Source: Geminicoccaceae bacterium (lineage in GTDB: Bacteria > Pseudomonadota > Alphaproteobacteria > Geminicoccales > Geminicoccaceae). From it: a DNA stretch of 64,000 bases. A program made the position numbers and the translations under genes. Positions 43,615 through 52,817 of the stretch are shown one piece after another (the first letter of the stretch is position 1; the number at the start of each line of letters is the position of its first letter). The DNA is taken from NCBI GenBank assembly GCA_028285265.1, contig JANQPX010000055.1, forward strand, positions 1 through 64,000. Direction: 5' to 3'. The notes under the pieces were generated by a model that was not told the origin of the DNA, did not search any database, and worked only from the letters and a program-made list of their open reading frames with translations.

Positions 43615-45177
43615 CTAGGTCGCTGGATTGATGACCATGAGGCGGCCGACCGATGGTGTGCCATCGCCGTCGAGGACGAACAGCATGTAGTAACCTGGTG
43701 TCGCGACATTTCGATTAGGCGGCGCGCTCATCGTTACTGTTGAGCCTGCTTGGCTGAACTCTAACTCGAGAAAACGCTGATCCATATTGAACGAATGGGT
43801 CGTGGCCCCAGTCTTGATCAAGGTTACACGGGCAATGGTTTCATTATCGCCGACGGTAACGGCAAACGTGCCGCCGACGTCGAGCACAGCTGGTGCATCG
43901 ACGATTGCCGGCCGCGTTAGGGTAGGGGCGCTTCCATCAAAGAGATAGGGCGGCTCATAGACCTCGGCATTGAGGTTGGTGAGCGGTCCCGGTGAGCCAC
44001 CACCTGTCACCAACACCCGGCCGTCGGGCAGCAAGAGGGCTGATGAGTGATAAAGTCGAGCGACGCTTCCTTCAGCGACGCTAGTCCAAGTATCGGTGTC
44101 GGGGTTCCAAATCTCGGCGGTATTGGCGACGCCCTGAAGGAGGTTGTTGATCCGACTACCGCCCGTAACCAGGACGTCGCCATTGGGAAGGAGCGTTGAG
44201 TTGGCCCAATGCCGGGCATAGCGCATAGGCGTCGCTGCCGATTGCACAGGCGTCGGACCGTTAATGTCGATGATCGTCGCCGCCGTCGTCGCGATGTCGT
44301 TGAGCAAGGCATCGTCGTTTGAATGAAAGCCACCGCCGCCAACCTGCAGGATCCGTCCCGGTCGGTACATGACCGCTGTCGAGGTTGCGCCTTTGCTTGC
44401 GCTAGTCAACGGTTCTACGAGATCCAGGCTGCCGTCACCATCCGAATCCAAGTAATAGATAACCGACCCAGTTATCCCAAAGATCCGGCCGTCAGGAGCG
44501 ACGAAGCTACGCGGATACCACCAGCGATTCTCGTTGTCGCCATCATAAACCTCTGCACTGCTCGCGCCGTTAAGCAGGCGCCACGTTACACCGTCATCAG
44601 AAATCTCCGGCGTGATCGAAGGTAGCCAGCCGTTCGACCCAAAGTTCGTTCCGCCCTGAATCACCAATCGACCATCCGGTAAGATGGTCAGCGTGCCATA
44701 CCAGCGAGCGTCCTCGAGGTCGCCAGCATCACGCATGCCGTTGTCCTGATAGCCAAACCGAGCAACGCTTTCGAGACTGTTGCCGCCGACGGCGATGACC
44801 TCACCAGATTGAGGTAACAACAACTGACCACTACAAAAGCTGTCGACTCCGCTGCCATTGGGTAGCGTTAAGTGGGAGTCGGGTCCAAGACCATCTGCAG
44901 GATCCCATACATCATAGACGCTTGATGCGCCCTGATCGCCATTGGTGGCGGATCCATAGGAGAGCACGCGGCCATCCGGGGTCAAAACGGTATGAAGCGC
45001 AATGATGGGCCAATCGACGACCTCGGACCAAGCGCCACGTTCGTCATTGGCATGAACATAGTTGTTGGGCCAGGCGAGACCCAGCATGGCAATGATCAAT
45101 CCAGCCACCAGGAACGTCGGACGGCGTATCGCTTGTATGGCGATAGTGACAATCGGCTTCAGTGGGTCGAATGACAT
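43615..45177 (-). CDS. Membrane-anchored copper-radical oxidase (galactose/glyoxal oxidase family)
   Basis: Numbering is from an upstream in-frame Met; the preferred start is MSFDPLKPIV, with GGGGGA 8 nt upstream. An N-terminal helix (PTFLVAGLIIAMLGLAW) anchors or exports it. A seven-bladed kelch propeller follows, then a DUF1929-like C-terminal domain. Every AA5 active-site residue can be matched: Cys127 in DSFCSGQLLL, Tyr172 in ARWYGTLTILPDG (Cys-Tyr cofactor), Tyr388-His389 in ARLYHSSALLLPDG, and His473 in TTHSFNMDQRF. It should oxidise primary alcohols or aldehydes with O2, giving H2O2. It resembles Streptomyces GlxA in topology. Confidence 0.85.
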   Translation of the reverse strand: MSFDPLKPIVTIAIQAIRRPTFLVAGLIIAMLGLAWPNNYVHANDERGAWSEVVDWPIIALHTVLTPDGRVLSYGSATNGDQGASSVYDVWDPADGLGPDSHLTLPNGSGVDSFCSGQLLLPQSGEVIAVGGNSLESVARFGYQDNGMRDAGDLEDARWYGTLTILPDGRLVIQGGTNFGSNGWLPSITPEISDDGVTWRLLNGASSAEVYDGDNENRWWYPRSFVAPDGRIFGITGSVIYYLDSDGDGSLDLVEPLTSASKGATSTAVMYRPGRILQVGGGGFHSNDDALLNDIATTAATIIDINGPTPVQSAATPMRYARHWANSTLLPNGDVLVTGGSRINNLLQGVANTAEIWNPDTDTWTSVAEGSVARLYHSSALLLPDGRVLVTGGGSPGPLTNLNAEVYEPPYLFDGSAPTLTRPAIVDAPAVLDVGGTFAVTVGDNETIARVTLIKTGATTHSFNMDQRFLELEFSQAGSTVTMSAPPNRNVATPGYYMLFVLDGDGTPSVGRLMVINPAT

Positions 45178-45213
45178 CAGGCGGTCCCCCGTTTCATTCT
45201 TTTCTCGAAACAA

Positions 45214-45639
45214 GACTAACCGTCAGGAACGAGATGGGCATCGCTTTTTTTGAGGATGTTCGTCGTTGATGTCTGTCTTTGCTCAGGTCTCTAGAGATGA
45301 GCCGTGGAAAGGATGGTTGGGGTTGTGTGAGGCGTCACGACACCGTTTGCCTTCGATGCCTTTCACCGCTCGATGTCATCACGTCGAAGCTTCGGCTAAG
45401 GCATTAAGTGGCTGCAGCATCAGAGGTCACGCCCGACGGAAGCAGGCTTTGTCCACCTGCAATGTACGCCCAATTCGTCCCAATCATGACATGAATTCCA
45501 ACAGTCATTGAAATAACGTCAGTAGATAACATGATATCACATAATCGTGTTATGGTTGAAAACTTGAAGTTGAGCCATGCTATGGCGATCGAGCACCGTC
45601 CAGGTGTTGTCTTCACCCCTAAAACTTGGAGTAAGCTCG
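45214..45639. other. Divergent promoter region
   Basis: Separates the oxidase gene and the spondin-domain gene. AACATGATATCACATAATCGTG includes a short palindrome (TGATATCA). No gene is supported. Confidence 0.35.
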
Positions 45640-46332
45640 ATGAGCATCTCGATTGCACGTCACGTCCGAGTCGCCGCCATCGCAACCTTAGTCGTTGGCA
45701 GCTCAGCGTTCTCAGCTCTCGCCAGCGACGTTAACGTGCGCATTGTTAATCTGACCAGTGGTCAGTTCTTCTCGCCGGTCATTGCGTGGACTCACGGCCG
45801 CAGCTTTCCTCCATTCTTCACCGTTGGTCAGCCCGCTAGCGACGGTGTAAGAGCTGTCGCAGAAGATGGCGATACAAGCGTCCTTAAAGGAACCCTTGAG
45901 GATGATGGCCGGGTCAAACATATCGAGCTGCTCGGAGGACCTATCCCTCCTGGTGAGGAACGTACCATCACAATCGATACGCGACACGGCGGGCGCTTTC
46001 TCTCGCTTGCCAGTATGTTGGTCAATACCAACGATGCGTTCGTTGCACTTCGTAGCATGCGTATCCCAAGGCGAGGGCAGACAGTCTCCTTCTTTGAACC
46101 CGCGTGGGATGCCGGTACCGAGGACAACAATGAAGACTGTGCCTACATCCCAGGGCCGGCCTGCGTCAGCGAACCTGGCAACGAGGCTGACGCCAACGAT
46201 GGGGAAGGTGTCGTCTTTACCCATGCAGGCATTCATGGCCGATCTGGCGGGATCGCAACGAGCGATCTAAATCCGTCAGCCTATGACTGGCGCAATCCGG
46301 TCGCCTATATTGAGGTGACGCACAAGAGATAG
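45640..46332 (+). CDS. Secreted spondin-domain protein
   Basis: The ATG encoding MSISIARHVRV has GGAG 8 nt upstream. A signal peptide is cleaved near FSALAS. The rest is one spondin_N domain: VNVRIVNLTSGQFFSPVIAW at the start, KHIELLGGPIPPGEERTITI and VNTNDAFVALRSM in the middle, VAYIEVTHKR at the end. Bacterial spondin proteins are periplasmic or extracellular and bind unknown ligands. Two Cys in the acidic loop CAYIPGPACV probably form a disulfide. Divergent from the copper-radical oxidase gene. Confidence 0.88.
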   Translation: MSISIARHVRVAAIATLVVGSSAFSALASDVNVRIVNLTSGQFFSPVIAWTHGRSFPPFFTVGQPASDGVRAVAEDGDTSVLKGTLEDDGRVKHIELLGGPIPPGEERTITIDTRHGGRFLSLASMLVNTNDAFVALRSMRIPRRGQTVSFFEPAWDAGTEDNNEDCAYIPGPACVSEPGNEADANDGEGVVFTHAGIHGRSGGIATSDLNPSAYDWRNPVAYIEVTHKR

Positions 46333-46436
46333 CTTGATCAAGCCGTGACATGGCCATGTTCGTGATCCCGCCAAGAGCCACGTTGGCGACATGAATATGG
46401 CCACGCGTCATGTCAGCGTCTAAAGACCAAGAAAAA

Positions 46437-46454
46437 GCCCGGTCGAAACCGGGC
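46437..46454. terminator. Hairpin after the spondin gene
   Basis: GCCCGG-TCGAAA-CCGGGC with an A-run before and CTT after. Stem of 6 GC pairs. Likely terminator of the spondin gene or a bidirectional one, though the T-run is short. Confidence 0.55.
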
Positions 46455-46740
46455 CTTGGAATGAGGGGAGAACTTCAGGGAGATATCCTTTCCTTCGGGA
46501 TAGGATCATCAGTCCCCCGTTTTTTCGGAAAAAAGATGAGCCACCATCTCCAAGGGGCCATCGCTTCCGTACTAAGCGGTCGAGTTGTGGTGGCAATAGC
46601 AACCGCGGTGTCAGGTTGCTCTTAGGCCTGCTTTGTTTCTTGGGATCAAAGGTTGTGTATAGAAAACTATGCTGGATGAGATCGTCATCGAGATCATGAA
46701 ATGACCAACCCGATTGAACACGCGAAGCCGTCAGTCGAGA

Positions 46741-48633
46741 TCACTCAATGCAGAGAAGATCATCGAGCGTTTCGAGCTGTTTGGTACGTTCAGCTTCGAC
46801 CTCAGGTCCAGACTCAGCTTTAGCCATCGGTAGGTGGAGTTCGAAAACGGATCCCTTGCCAACATCGCTGGTCACGGTCAGCGTGCCTTGATGGAGCTCA
46901 ACGATGTGACTGACTAGATGGAGGCCGATACCGCTCCCGGGAATGCCGGTCGAGGTACTAGCACGGAAGAAGCGCTCAAAGAGTTTTTCCAGTTCTTCGC
47001 TTGGAATACCGACACCTTCATCTCTAAATGCAATGACAATCGTGCCGTCTTGATCCGTCTTTCCGCTGACAAATACCGAATCTTTGTCGGGTGAGTATTT
47101 TACGGCATTAGAAATGAGGTTAGAAACAACTTGTCGAAGAAGTTTGACATCGCCGACGTATCTTGTCGGAATGTTGTTGAGATCCGTGATGATGGCGTGA
47201 CTTTCTGAAATCTCGGCGTAGTTTCGACAAACCTCGGTGATCATCTCATGAAGATCGAATTCTTCGGGGTCGAAGGCGATCTTCCCATCTTCCATACGTG
47301 CTGCGCTCAGGACGCTTTCCATAAGATCGGTAAGCCGAACGACCGACTTTTGGATGGTTGCTAACGCCTTCTTGACGCGATCTGCAGAAATTCTGTCTTG
47401 TCGACGTGAAAGATGTTGAGCATTGGCGTCAATGATAGCGAGTGGTGTTCGAAATTCATGCGACACCATCGACACGAATTGGCGTTGCAAACCATTCAGC
47501 TCGCGCTCCTTTTGGAGCGCCTTTTCAAGTTCTTGGGCGTTGAACCTGAAGACTTCGAGCGCCCGCGCCATCATGCCGAGTTCGTGTCTCTGATCTTTGT
47601 CGCCGATCTCGATGCGGAGATCACCCTCCGCAAGTTGGTTCATAGTCTCGGCCATGGCGCAAATGCGGCGAGAAATATGACGTCCAACAAAAACGGCTAA
47701 GAAGATGCCCAAACATATGGCGATCGTGGATAAGACGAGGACGGAGATCAGTGTGACCTCGGACCCCTGAGACGCACGTGATCCTAGAGCTCGTTGCCTA
47801 TCGACAACGCTATGGAGGAGCTGCTCAAGCTCATTTTTGATCTCGGGGCCAAGCGTGTCGAGCTTATGGTCTCGCACCTCATTGCGCATGACCAGCACGT
47901 CGTAGTTTTGCCGTGCCGAGAGGATATAGGCCGATATCTCGTCGACGGCCTGGCCGGCCAACTCCTGCATTGTTGGGTCATAGAGACGAGGGGAGAGCGA
48001 TTGAATGTTGCGGATAGCAGCATCCAGAAACGACAAGGCTGTTGTAAAGGTCTCGGGATCATTCGTGATGAGATACCGCTCGTGATAAAAACGGCCGCGC
48101 ATCAGTTCCTGCTGAGCAACGCCGATGTCGTAGCCCACCCATGTGTCGCCATTCTCGTAAGCGAAGTCCATGATTGTCGTCAGTTTTTGCCGAATGCGCG
48201 GGCCCATTATCGATAATTGGGCGACGATGACGTCACTTTCGGCCTTAAGCTCGGTCATGCGTGCGAACGCATCCCGATAATGCTGCGTCGATTGCGAAAT
48301 GCGCTGCAATAGATCAACAGCGACATCGTCGCCATCGAATGTTAGCTCGGCCGATGCCGTCCGGTCAGCGATTTGTGCGACGCGCGACCACACCGCCTCT
48401 GCTTCTTGTTCTGACGGGGTCAGTCGGTAACCGAACGCCGCGAACTGTGTGTTGTAGACATCCTCGAAGAACTCGTTGGCGAACAGCGTTTGATGTGCCG
48501 TTGCCTTGTATTCGGCGAAAATGGCCGCAAGTTTAACGACGGCGAGATAGCTAATCATCCCCAAGACGGCCAGAAGGCCAAGAGCTGATCCGACGGCCAG
48601 ATAGATTTGATTCTTGATGCTCAGAGACGCCAT
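46741..48633 (-). CDS. Sensor histidine kinase with large periplasmic helical domain
   Basis: 630 aa. TM1 is at ~10-35 and TM2 at ~293-316. Between them is a 255-residue helical sensor region with two similar halves, resembling a helical bimodular domain. A HAMP linker covers 317-370. The HisKA motif MVSHEFRTPLAI has His392. The ATPase domain has NLISNAVKYSPD (N), FRDEGVGIP (G1), FERFFRA (F) and GSGIGLHLV (G2). No receiver domain or response regulator gene is next to it. The following gene on the same strand toward 50,000 encodes a TRAP-type binding protein, which could be its ligand-presenting partner. Confidence 0.92.
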   Translation of the reverse strand: MASLSIKNQIYLAVGSALGLLAVLGMISYLAVVKLAAIFAEYKATAHQTLFANEFFEDVYNTQFAAFGYRLTPSEQEAEAVWSRVAQIADRTASAELTFDGDDVAVDLLQRISQSTQHYRDAFARMTELKAESDVIVAQLSIMGPRIRQKLTTIMDFAYENGDTWVGYDIGVAQQELMRGRFYHERYLITNDPETFTTALSFLDAAIRNIQSLSPRLYDPTMQELAGQAVDEISAYILSARQNYDVLVMRNEVRDHKLDTLGPEIKNELEQLLHSVVDRQRALGSRASQGSEVTLISVLVLSTIAICLGIFLAVFVGRHISRRICAMAETMNQLAEGDLRIEIGDKDQRHELGMMARALEVFRFNAQELEKALQKERELNGLQRQFVSMVSHEFRTPLAIIDANAQHLSRRQDRISADRVKKALATIQKSVVRLTDLMESVLSAARMEDGKIAFDPEEFDLHEMITEVCRNYAEISESHAIITDLNNIPTRYVGDVKLLRQVVSNLISNAVKYSPDKDSVFVSGKTDQDGTIVIAFRDEGVGIPSEELEKLFERFFRASTSTGIPGSGIGLHLVSHIVELHQGTLTVTSDVGKGSVFELHLPMAKAESGPEVEAERTKQLETLDDLLCIE

Positions 48634-48770
48634 TAGTTCGCCGCGCTCGGGAAATTTGGACCCCCGAGATCATCGACGAACTTCCCTAATATGAGGTTAA
48701 CCGGTCCTCATGGGCATCTGGGTAGGCTTTCTTGGTGCCGAATAATAATGGCCCCTTACGGCGCGACGCA

Positions 48771-50012
48771 TTAAGCCGACGTGGTGCGCCACCACCGCCG
48801 TGGCTCGACATTTTCCGGCTTCATATCGGCTGGCACTTCACGGGCCACGCGGTGCAGTTCTTGGTACGTATCGATGCCGCCAGCCCATTTATTCAGGCGT
48901 TCGCGCCATTGCTCCCAAGGTGCAGGGTTATGCTCTGGCGAGCACATCTCTTCCGCAGCCTTAATCTGATCAGCTGCTAGAAAAGCTGGGCGAACATGGT
49001 GTTTCGCGAAAAGCGTGTCTGGTAACTGAGGAGTGGAGAAACCGACGGTCTTGACGAGTGCGGCCTCATTGGCTGCTTGGATATGGACCTGGGTAAGATA
49101 AGCCGATTCCATGACGGCATCTTGAAGGTGTGATTCCAGTTTGTCGAAGACGCTGGCGGACATGGATGTGTGCTCTGTGCCGCAGAAGAACTTGAGATCA
49201 ACCGATTGTGAAACCACAGGCGACATGTTGGCGTAACCGACTGCTGAGGCCCAGGTCTCGGCGCCGTCGATCAGGCCGTTCTTCAGCCCCGCCAGCGTCT
49301 TTTCCCAGGCGACAGGCCGTGGGTTCAGATTGAGGAGTTGCATGGCGATACGACCAAGCTGTGTGCCTGTCACGCGGTTCTTGGTGCCAAACAGCTCCTC
49401 TAGTTTGCTGATCGTTGGTTTGTCTTTCCAGGCCAGACCAAGCTGGATTCCTCGAAGCTCGCAATGGGAGAATAAGAACTTCAGTCCATGGCGTGACTCG
49501 AGCGGATCACGCAGGATCCTCTGGCTCTCGGGGCTGTAGAGAAAGTGATATTGCGCAGCCCGCCCCGGAAAGACATAGGCATAATCAAGAACATTCAAAT
49601 AAGGCGCGCCAGCTGCCGAATTCTGGGTGGAGGCGGCATAGATGTCGATGACGCCGCTTCGTGTCTTCTCGACACAGGTTAGCTGTCCGCAGATTTCGTT
49701 GTCGCCGATAAATTCGACCCTGATCTCCCCCTCGGTTCGCTCCTCCAAGTCGCGAGCAAATTCAAGGCAGCCAGCGCGCTCGATCAGCAAATTCTGGGCA
49801 TTGAAGCCAGAAGCGCCGAATTTGAGCGTATGTTTTGCTGGCAGCGCAAAGCGCTTTTTATAGGTCGACTCAGCCGCTTTCGCGAGCGAGGTAAGGCCGA
49901 CTCCGCCAGCAAGACCGCCCACCGCAAGAAGTGTTGAACTCAAGCCGTACTGCCTTGTGATCCGAAACAGATCGCGACGGGACACACCCTGCAAAGCGGT
50001 GGCGAGCTTCAT
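48771..50012 (-). CDS. dctP-like: TRAP-type solute-binding protein (DctP family), orphan
   Basis: 413 aa. Twin-arginine-like leader (SRRDLFRITRQYGLSSTLLA) with cleavage near LAKAAE. The mature protein has the DctP fold: HTLKFGASGFNAQ, then GEIRVEFIGDNEICG, LDYAYVFPGRAAQYHFLY, and GLKNGLIDGAETWASA as the usual family signature. There are no dctQ or dctM permease genes in the window. It lies upstream of the histidine kinase on the same strand, about 137 bp apart, which fits a binding protein that reports to a sensor kinase, as in TorT/TorS. The ligand is unknown. Confidence 0.88.
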   Translation of the reverse strand: MKLATALQGVSRRDLFRITRQYGLSSTLLAVGGLAGGVGLTSLAKAAESTYKKRFALPAKHTLKFGASGFNAQNLLIERAGCLEFARDLEERTEGEIRVEFIGDNEICGQLTCVEKTRSGVIDIYAASTQNSAAGAPYLNVLDYAYVFPGRAAQYHFLYSPESQRILRDPLESRHGLKFLFSHCELRGIQLGLAWKDKPTISKLEELFGTKNRVTGTQLGRIAMQLLNLNPRPVAWEKTLAGLKNGLIDGAETWASAVGYANMSPVVSQSVDLKFFCGTEHTSMSASVFDKLESHLQDAVMESAYLTQVHIQAANEAALVKTVGFSTPQLPDTLFAKHHVRPAFLAADQIKAAEEMCSPEHNPAPWEQWRERLNKWAGGIDTYQELHRVAREVPADMKPENVEPRRWWRTTSA

Positions 50013-50144
50013 GGTAAAACTCTATTTTAAGTTGAATAGATATCGTTAGAATTCACAAGATCAGCTTAAAGGCAAGCGAAAAAATGCAGTCGATCACGGA
50101 TTGTCGGATCGTCTCACTCGGGGCTTGATCGTTCGTTTGGGATC

Positions 50145-51311
50145 TTAAACGGCAGCCTTTTGCGACAAGCGCTTCTTGAGACCGTCAGGCAGCCGATAAT
50201 AGGTGCTCTTCAGCGCCTCACGAAGGCCATCATGCCACAGATTTTGATAAAGACGCCCGATACTGGTCAAAGGCAGCATGAAATCGTCGATGGTGGTCAG
50301 CGACTTGCTCCACTGAAGTTTGTAGTCGCTTGGCGGTGCCATCATTTCGATGCGGTCGATCCCGCGTTCGGCGCAGGCCTCGATGATCATACCAAGATGT
50401 AGCCTGCCGGCACTATATTGATCAAAATCGCGATTACGGGCGGAAAGATAGGCGTAATAGCGATTGCGATGCAAAAAGCCCCATTGGGTGGCAATGGAGC
50501 GGGTTGCCGTCTTGAGACGAAATCCCAAGAGGCTAACCGGCGGCTCGCAGCTGGCCAAATGGAGGAGCAAGGGCTCAAAGAGCTTGTCCCGAAAGGCAGG
50601 CGACGTTTTGCCCTCGGAGCGCATCCAGGCGATCCGCCCGTCGATGGCTTCCCTGATCATATCGGACAAGACCTCACGATCCGTCGTGATCTCATGGTCG
50701 ACTTGATGATCGCGGTAGAGCCTGTTGCGCGCGTTTCGGACGTTCTTTCGTGTCTTGGTATTGACGGTCTTGAAGTAAGTCTCGAAATCAGCGTAGTCGG
50801 CAAAATCGAGATAGACAGCGTGGTCGGTCAATGAAACGCGAGCGCCTGCAGCGGAGAGGGCAGGGCGTAGAGGCGAACGATCGGTAACCTTGGTCATCAG
50901 CATGGTGTCGGCTGCAGACGAGCGACGGATCTCGTCGATCATGCTCTCGACAATAGCATGCTGGTCAACATCGGGATCGATCAGTGGCTGCGCGAATTTA
51001 CCAAAAGGATCGTCGATCGCGCGTAGCACACGACATGGCCCCTGCTGATAGAGCGCAAGGGCCCAGACCGCTAGCAAACGTTTGCCCTCTTGCACCGTCA
51101 AAACAAAGGGGCGCCCCGACGTCGATCCGTGCCGTTGGCGGAGATCGACGACCGCTCGGCACCACGCATAGGACTGGAAAAAGGTGGATTGCTCGACCGT
51201 CCGCTGTTCCAACGCATGCCACGTCGATGCGATGGCGTCGATCTCCGTCAGATCCCTGATGATGTTGATCTGTCTGGCGTCATCCTGTCTTGCACGCGAG
51301 CTTGCGATCAC
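50145..51311 (-). CDS. GNAT-type acyltransferase (BioF2/CelD-like)
   Basis: 388 aa matching the Acetyltransf_6 family: TFFQSYAWCRAVVDLRQRHG near the N-terminus, NTKTRKNVRNARNRLYRD in the middle, and YYAYLSARNRDFDQYSAGRL followed by HLGMIIEACAERGIDRIEMM. Members are linked to polysaccharide or lipid acylation. The GTG start overlaps the stop of the JmjC/cupin-like gene by 4 bp, so translation is coupled. With the nearby glycosyltransferase it may modify a surface glycan. Confidence 0.85.
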   Translation of the reverse strand: MIASSRARQDDARQINIIRDLTEIDAIASTWHALEQRTVEQSTFFQSYAWCRAVVDLRQRHGSTSGRPFVLTVQEGKRLLAVWALALYQQGPCRVLRAIDDPFGKFAQPLIDPDVDQHAIVESMIDEIRRSSAADTMLMTKVTDRSPLRPALSAAGARVSLTDHAVYLDFADYADFETYFKTVNTKTRKNVRNARNRLYRDHQVDHEITTDREVLSDMIREAIDGRIAWMRSEGKTSPAFRDKLFEPLLLHLASCEPPVSLLGFRLKTATRSIATQWGFLHRNRYYAYLSARNRDFDQYSAGRLHLGMIIEACAERGIDRIEMMAPPSDYKLQWSKSLTTIDDFMLPLTSIGRLYQNLWHDGLREALKSTYYRLPDGLKKRLSQKAAV

Positions 51312-52249
51312 TTGCTAAACTCATACGGGGTAATGTCTTTGATGCCCTTGGGTCCGGTTGGGTCGACTTGAAAGTCGACCTTGTATTTCAGGTTTCGCCT
51401 CTTGTTCATGCCGAGCGCTTTGTAGGCGCCGGCAACGCCATACTTGGCCCAGTAGGTAGGACCTGCCGTTTCTTGGCTCAGCTGGTTGATGCCAAGGCTT
51501 CTTCTGAGAACGCCATTGGCATAATTCACGATGAAGGCGCGCCTCGTCGCCTCGGTCGAGTGCTCTGTGGTAAACGACACATTGATGCAATCATGATTGC
51601 TAATGCGATGAGGCGCATTGAGGGGCCAGTGGAGCATCTGACCTGGCTCAAGGTCGTAAACAATGGCCTCCTTGTCGAAAGCAGGGTCATAGTCTAGCGA
51701 AATCTCGTGAGCCTCACCCATAATGATCCGCTCGAGATTAGGCTGGGGAAGGAAGGGTTGGCGAGGCGGATAGACATAAACGCGTTTGGTCCCACGGACC
51801 TGCCACAGCATCTGTCCCGGCACATCGCAGTGGTAGTAGACCTGAATTTTGGGTGACGACACGAGGATTGAGAGCTTTCGGCGGTTGGCCCGAAAGTGCG
51901 GCACATGCCGCATCATCTCGTCATAGATCTCGTCGACAAGCTCACGATAACGTTGGTCGACCTGCTCAGGCTGCATCAAGAGGTACCAGATGCTCCCATT
52001 CTTGACCGCATCGAGGGCGTCTTGGCCGCTGATATCGCCGGTCTCGCCTTCTCGTCGGGTGCGCCGATCTTGCGAGGTAATGTCCATCGTGTTGACGTAA
52101 TAGTTCTCTCGCGCCGATTGCTCGATCAGCGTTGCCAACATCTCATCAGAAAAGAGCGGGCTTTGGTGAAGTCGATGACGAATTTTCAAGGGCTCGATGC
52201 CGAATGCGTCAACATCAACATCATCCCACGTCAAGATAGAATTGGTCAT
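51308..52249 (-). CDS. Cupin_8/JmjC-like Fe(II) dioxygenase
   Basis: 313 aa. Metal-binding facial triad by eye: His140 and Asp142 in VYYHCDVPGQMLWQVRG, and His214 in HWPLNAPHRISNHD. KRVYVYPPRQPFLPQP is the typical loop after the second strand. Such enzymes hydroxylate proteins or small molecules with 2-oxoglutarate. The coupled downstream GNAT-like gene suggests joint modification of one target. The first 100 residues (LFSDEMLATLIEQS) are helical and may bind the substrate. Confidence 0.82.
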   Translation of the reverse strand: MTNSILTWDDVDVDAFGIEPLKIRHRLHQSPLFSDEMLATLIEQSARENYYVNTMDITSQDRRTRREGETGDISGQDALDAVKNGSIWYLLMQPEQVDQRYRELVDEIYDEMMRHVPHFRANRRKLSILVSSPKIQVYYHCDVPGQMLWQVRGTKRVYVYPPRQPFLPQPNLERIIMGEAHEISLDYDPAFDKEAIVYDLEPGQMLHWPLNAPHRISNHDCINVSFTTEHSTEATRRAFIVNYANGVLRRSLGINQLSQETAGPTYWAKYGVAGAYKALGMNKRRNLKYKVDFQVDPTGPKGIKDITPYEFSK

Positions 52250-52817
52250 CGGTATTATCCGTTTCTTGCAGTGTCCGACTGTGTTTGAGAGACATCGTCC
52301 GCGAAGGCGCCATTCATGGGCCTTGCCGAGTCCGGCACCGACTCAAAGTCAACGAGTGGCTGTCCCATCGAGGCATCGCGGTCGGAAGTCTGAAGCAGTG
52401 AAGCGTTGTGAGACGCGACTTCGACCTTGCTCGCGTATTCATGTCACTGAGAAGCCATGTTGTACATGGGTGTAAGCGATGTTCTCACGGCTTTTTCATC
52501 GCTTCGATGCGTCACCTACACATACCGATGTGTGATCGCCTCGTTTCGCGAGTACGATCGAGGCAAGGTGACCTTAAGCTCTTGGAATCACAATTGAGTC
52601 GTCATCGATCATCGCAAAAGATCGATCGTCCATCAGCTGCGCAACCTATCGATCAAACCATGAGAAAAGAGAGGCGTCGCCGACATGATCAATCGAACGA
52701 TCACGGTACTTTGAACAGCGATCGCTTTATCTCATGATCCCTCCAGACGCACCTAACTCTGCAAGAGGTCACCATTGGTTGATCGATGCGCCTGCTTTGC
52801 AAACCATTGATCGACGC
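52250..52817. other. Intergenic, no gene identified
   Basis: 568 bp upstream of the JmjC-like gene. It has several ATCGATC-type short palindromes (for example GATCGATC at about 52621) but no repeat array or RNA recognised. A promoter is presumably here. Confidence 0.3.
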
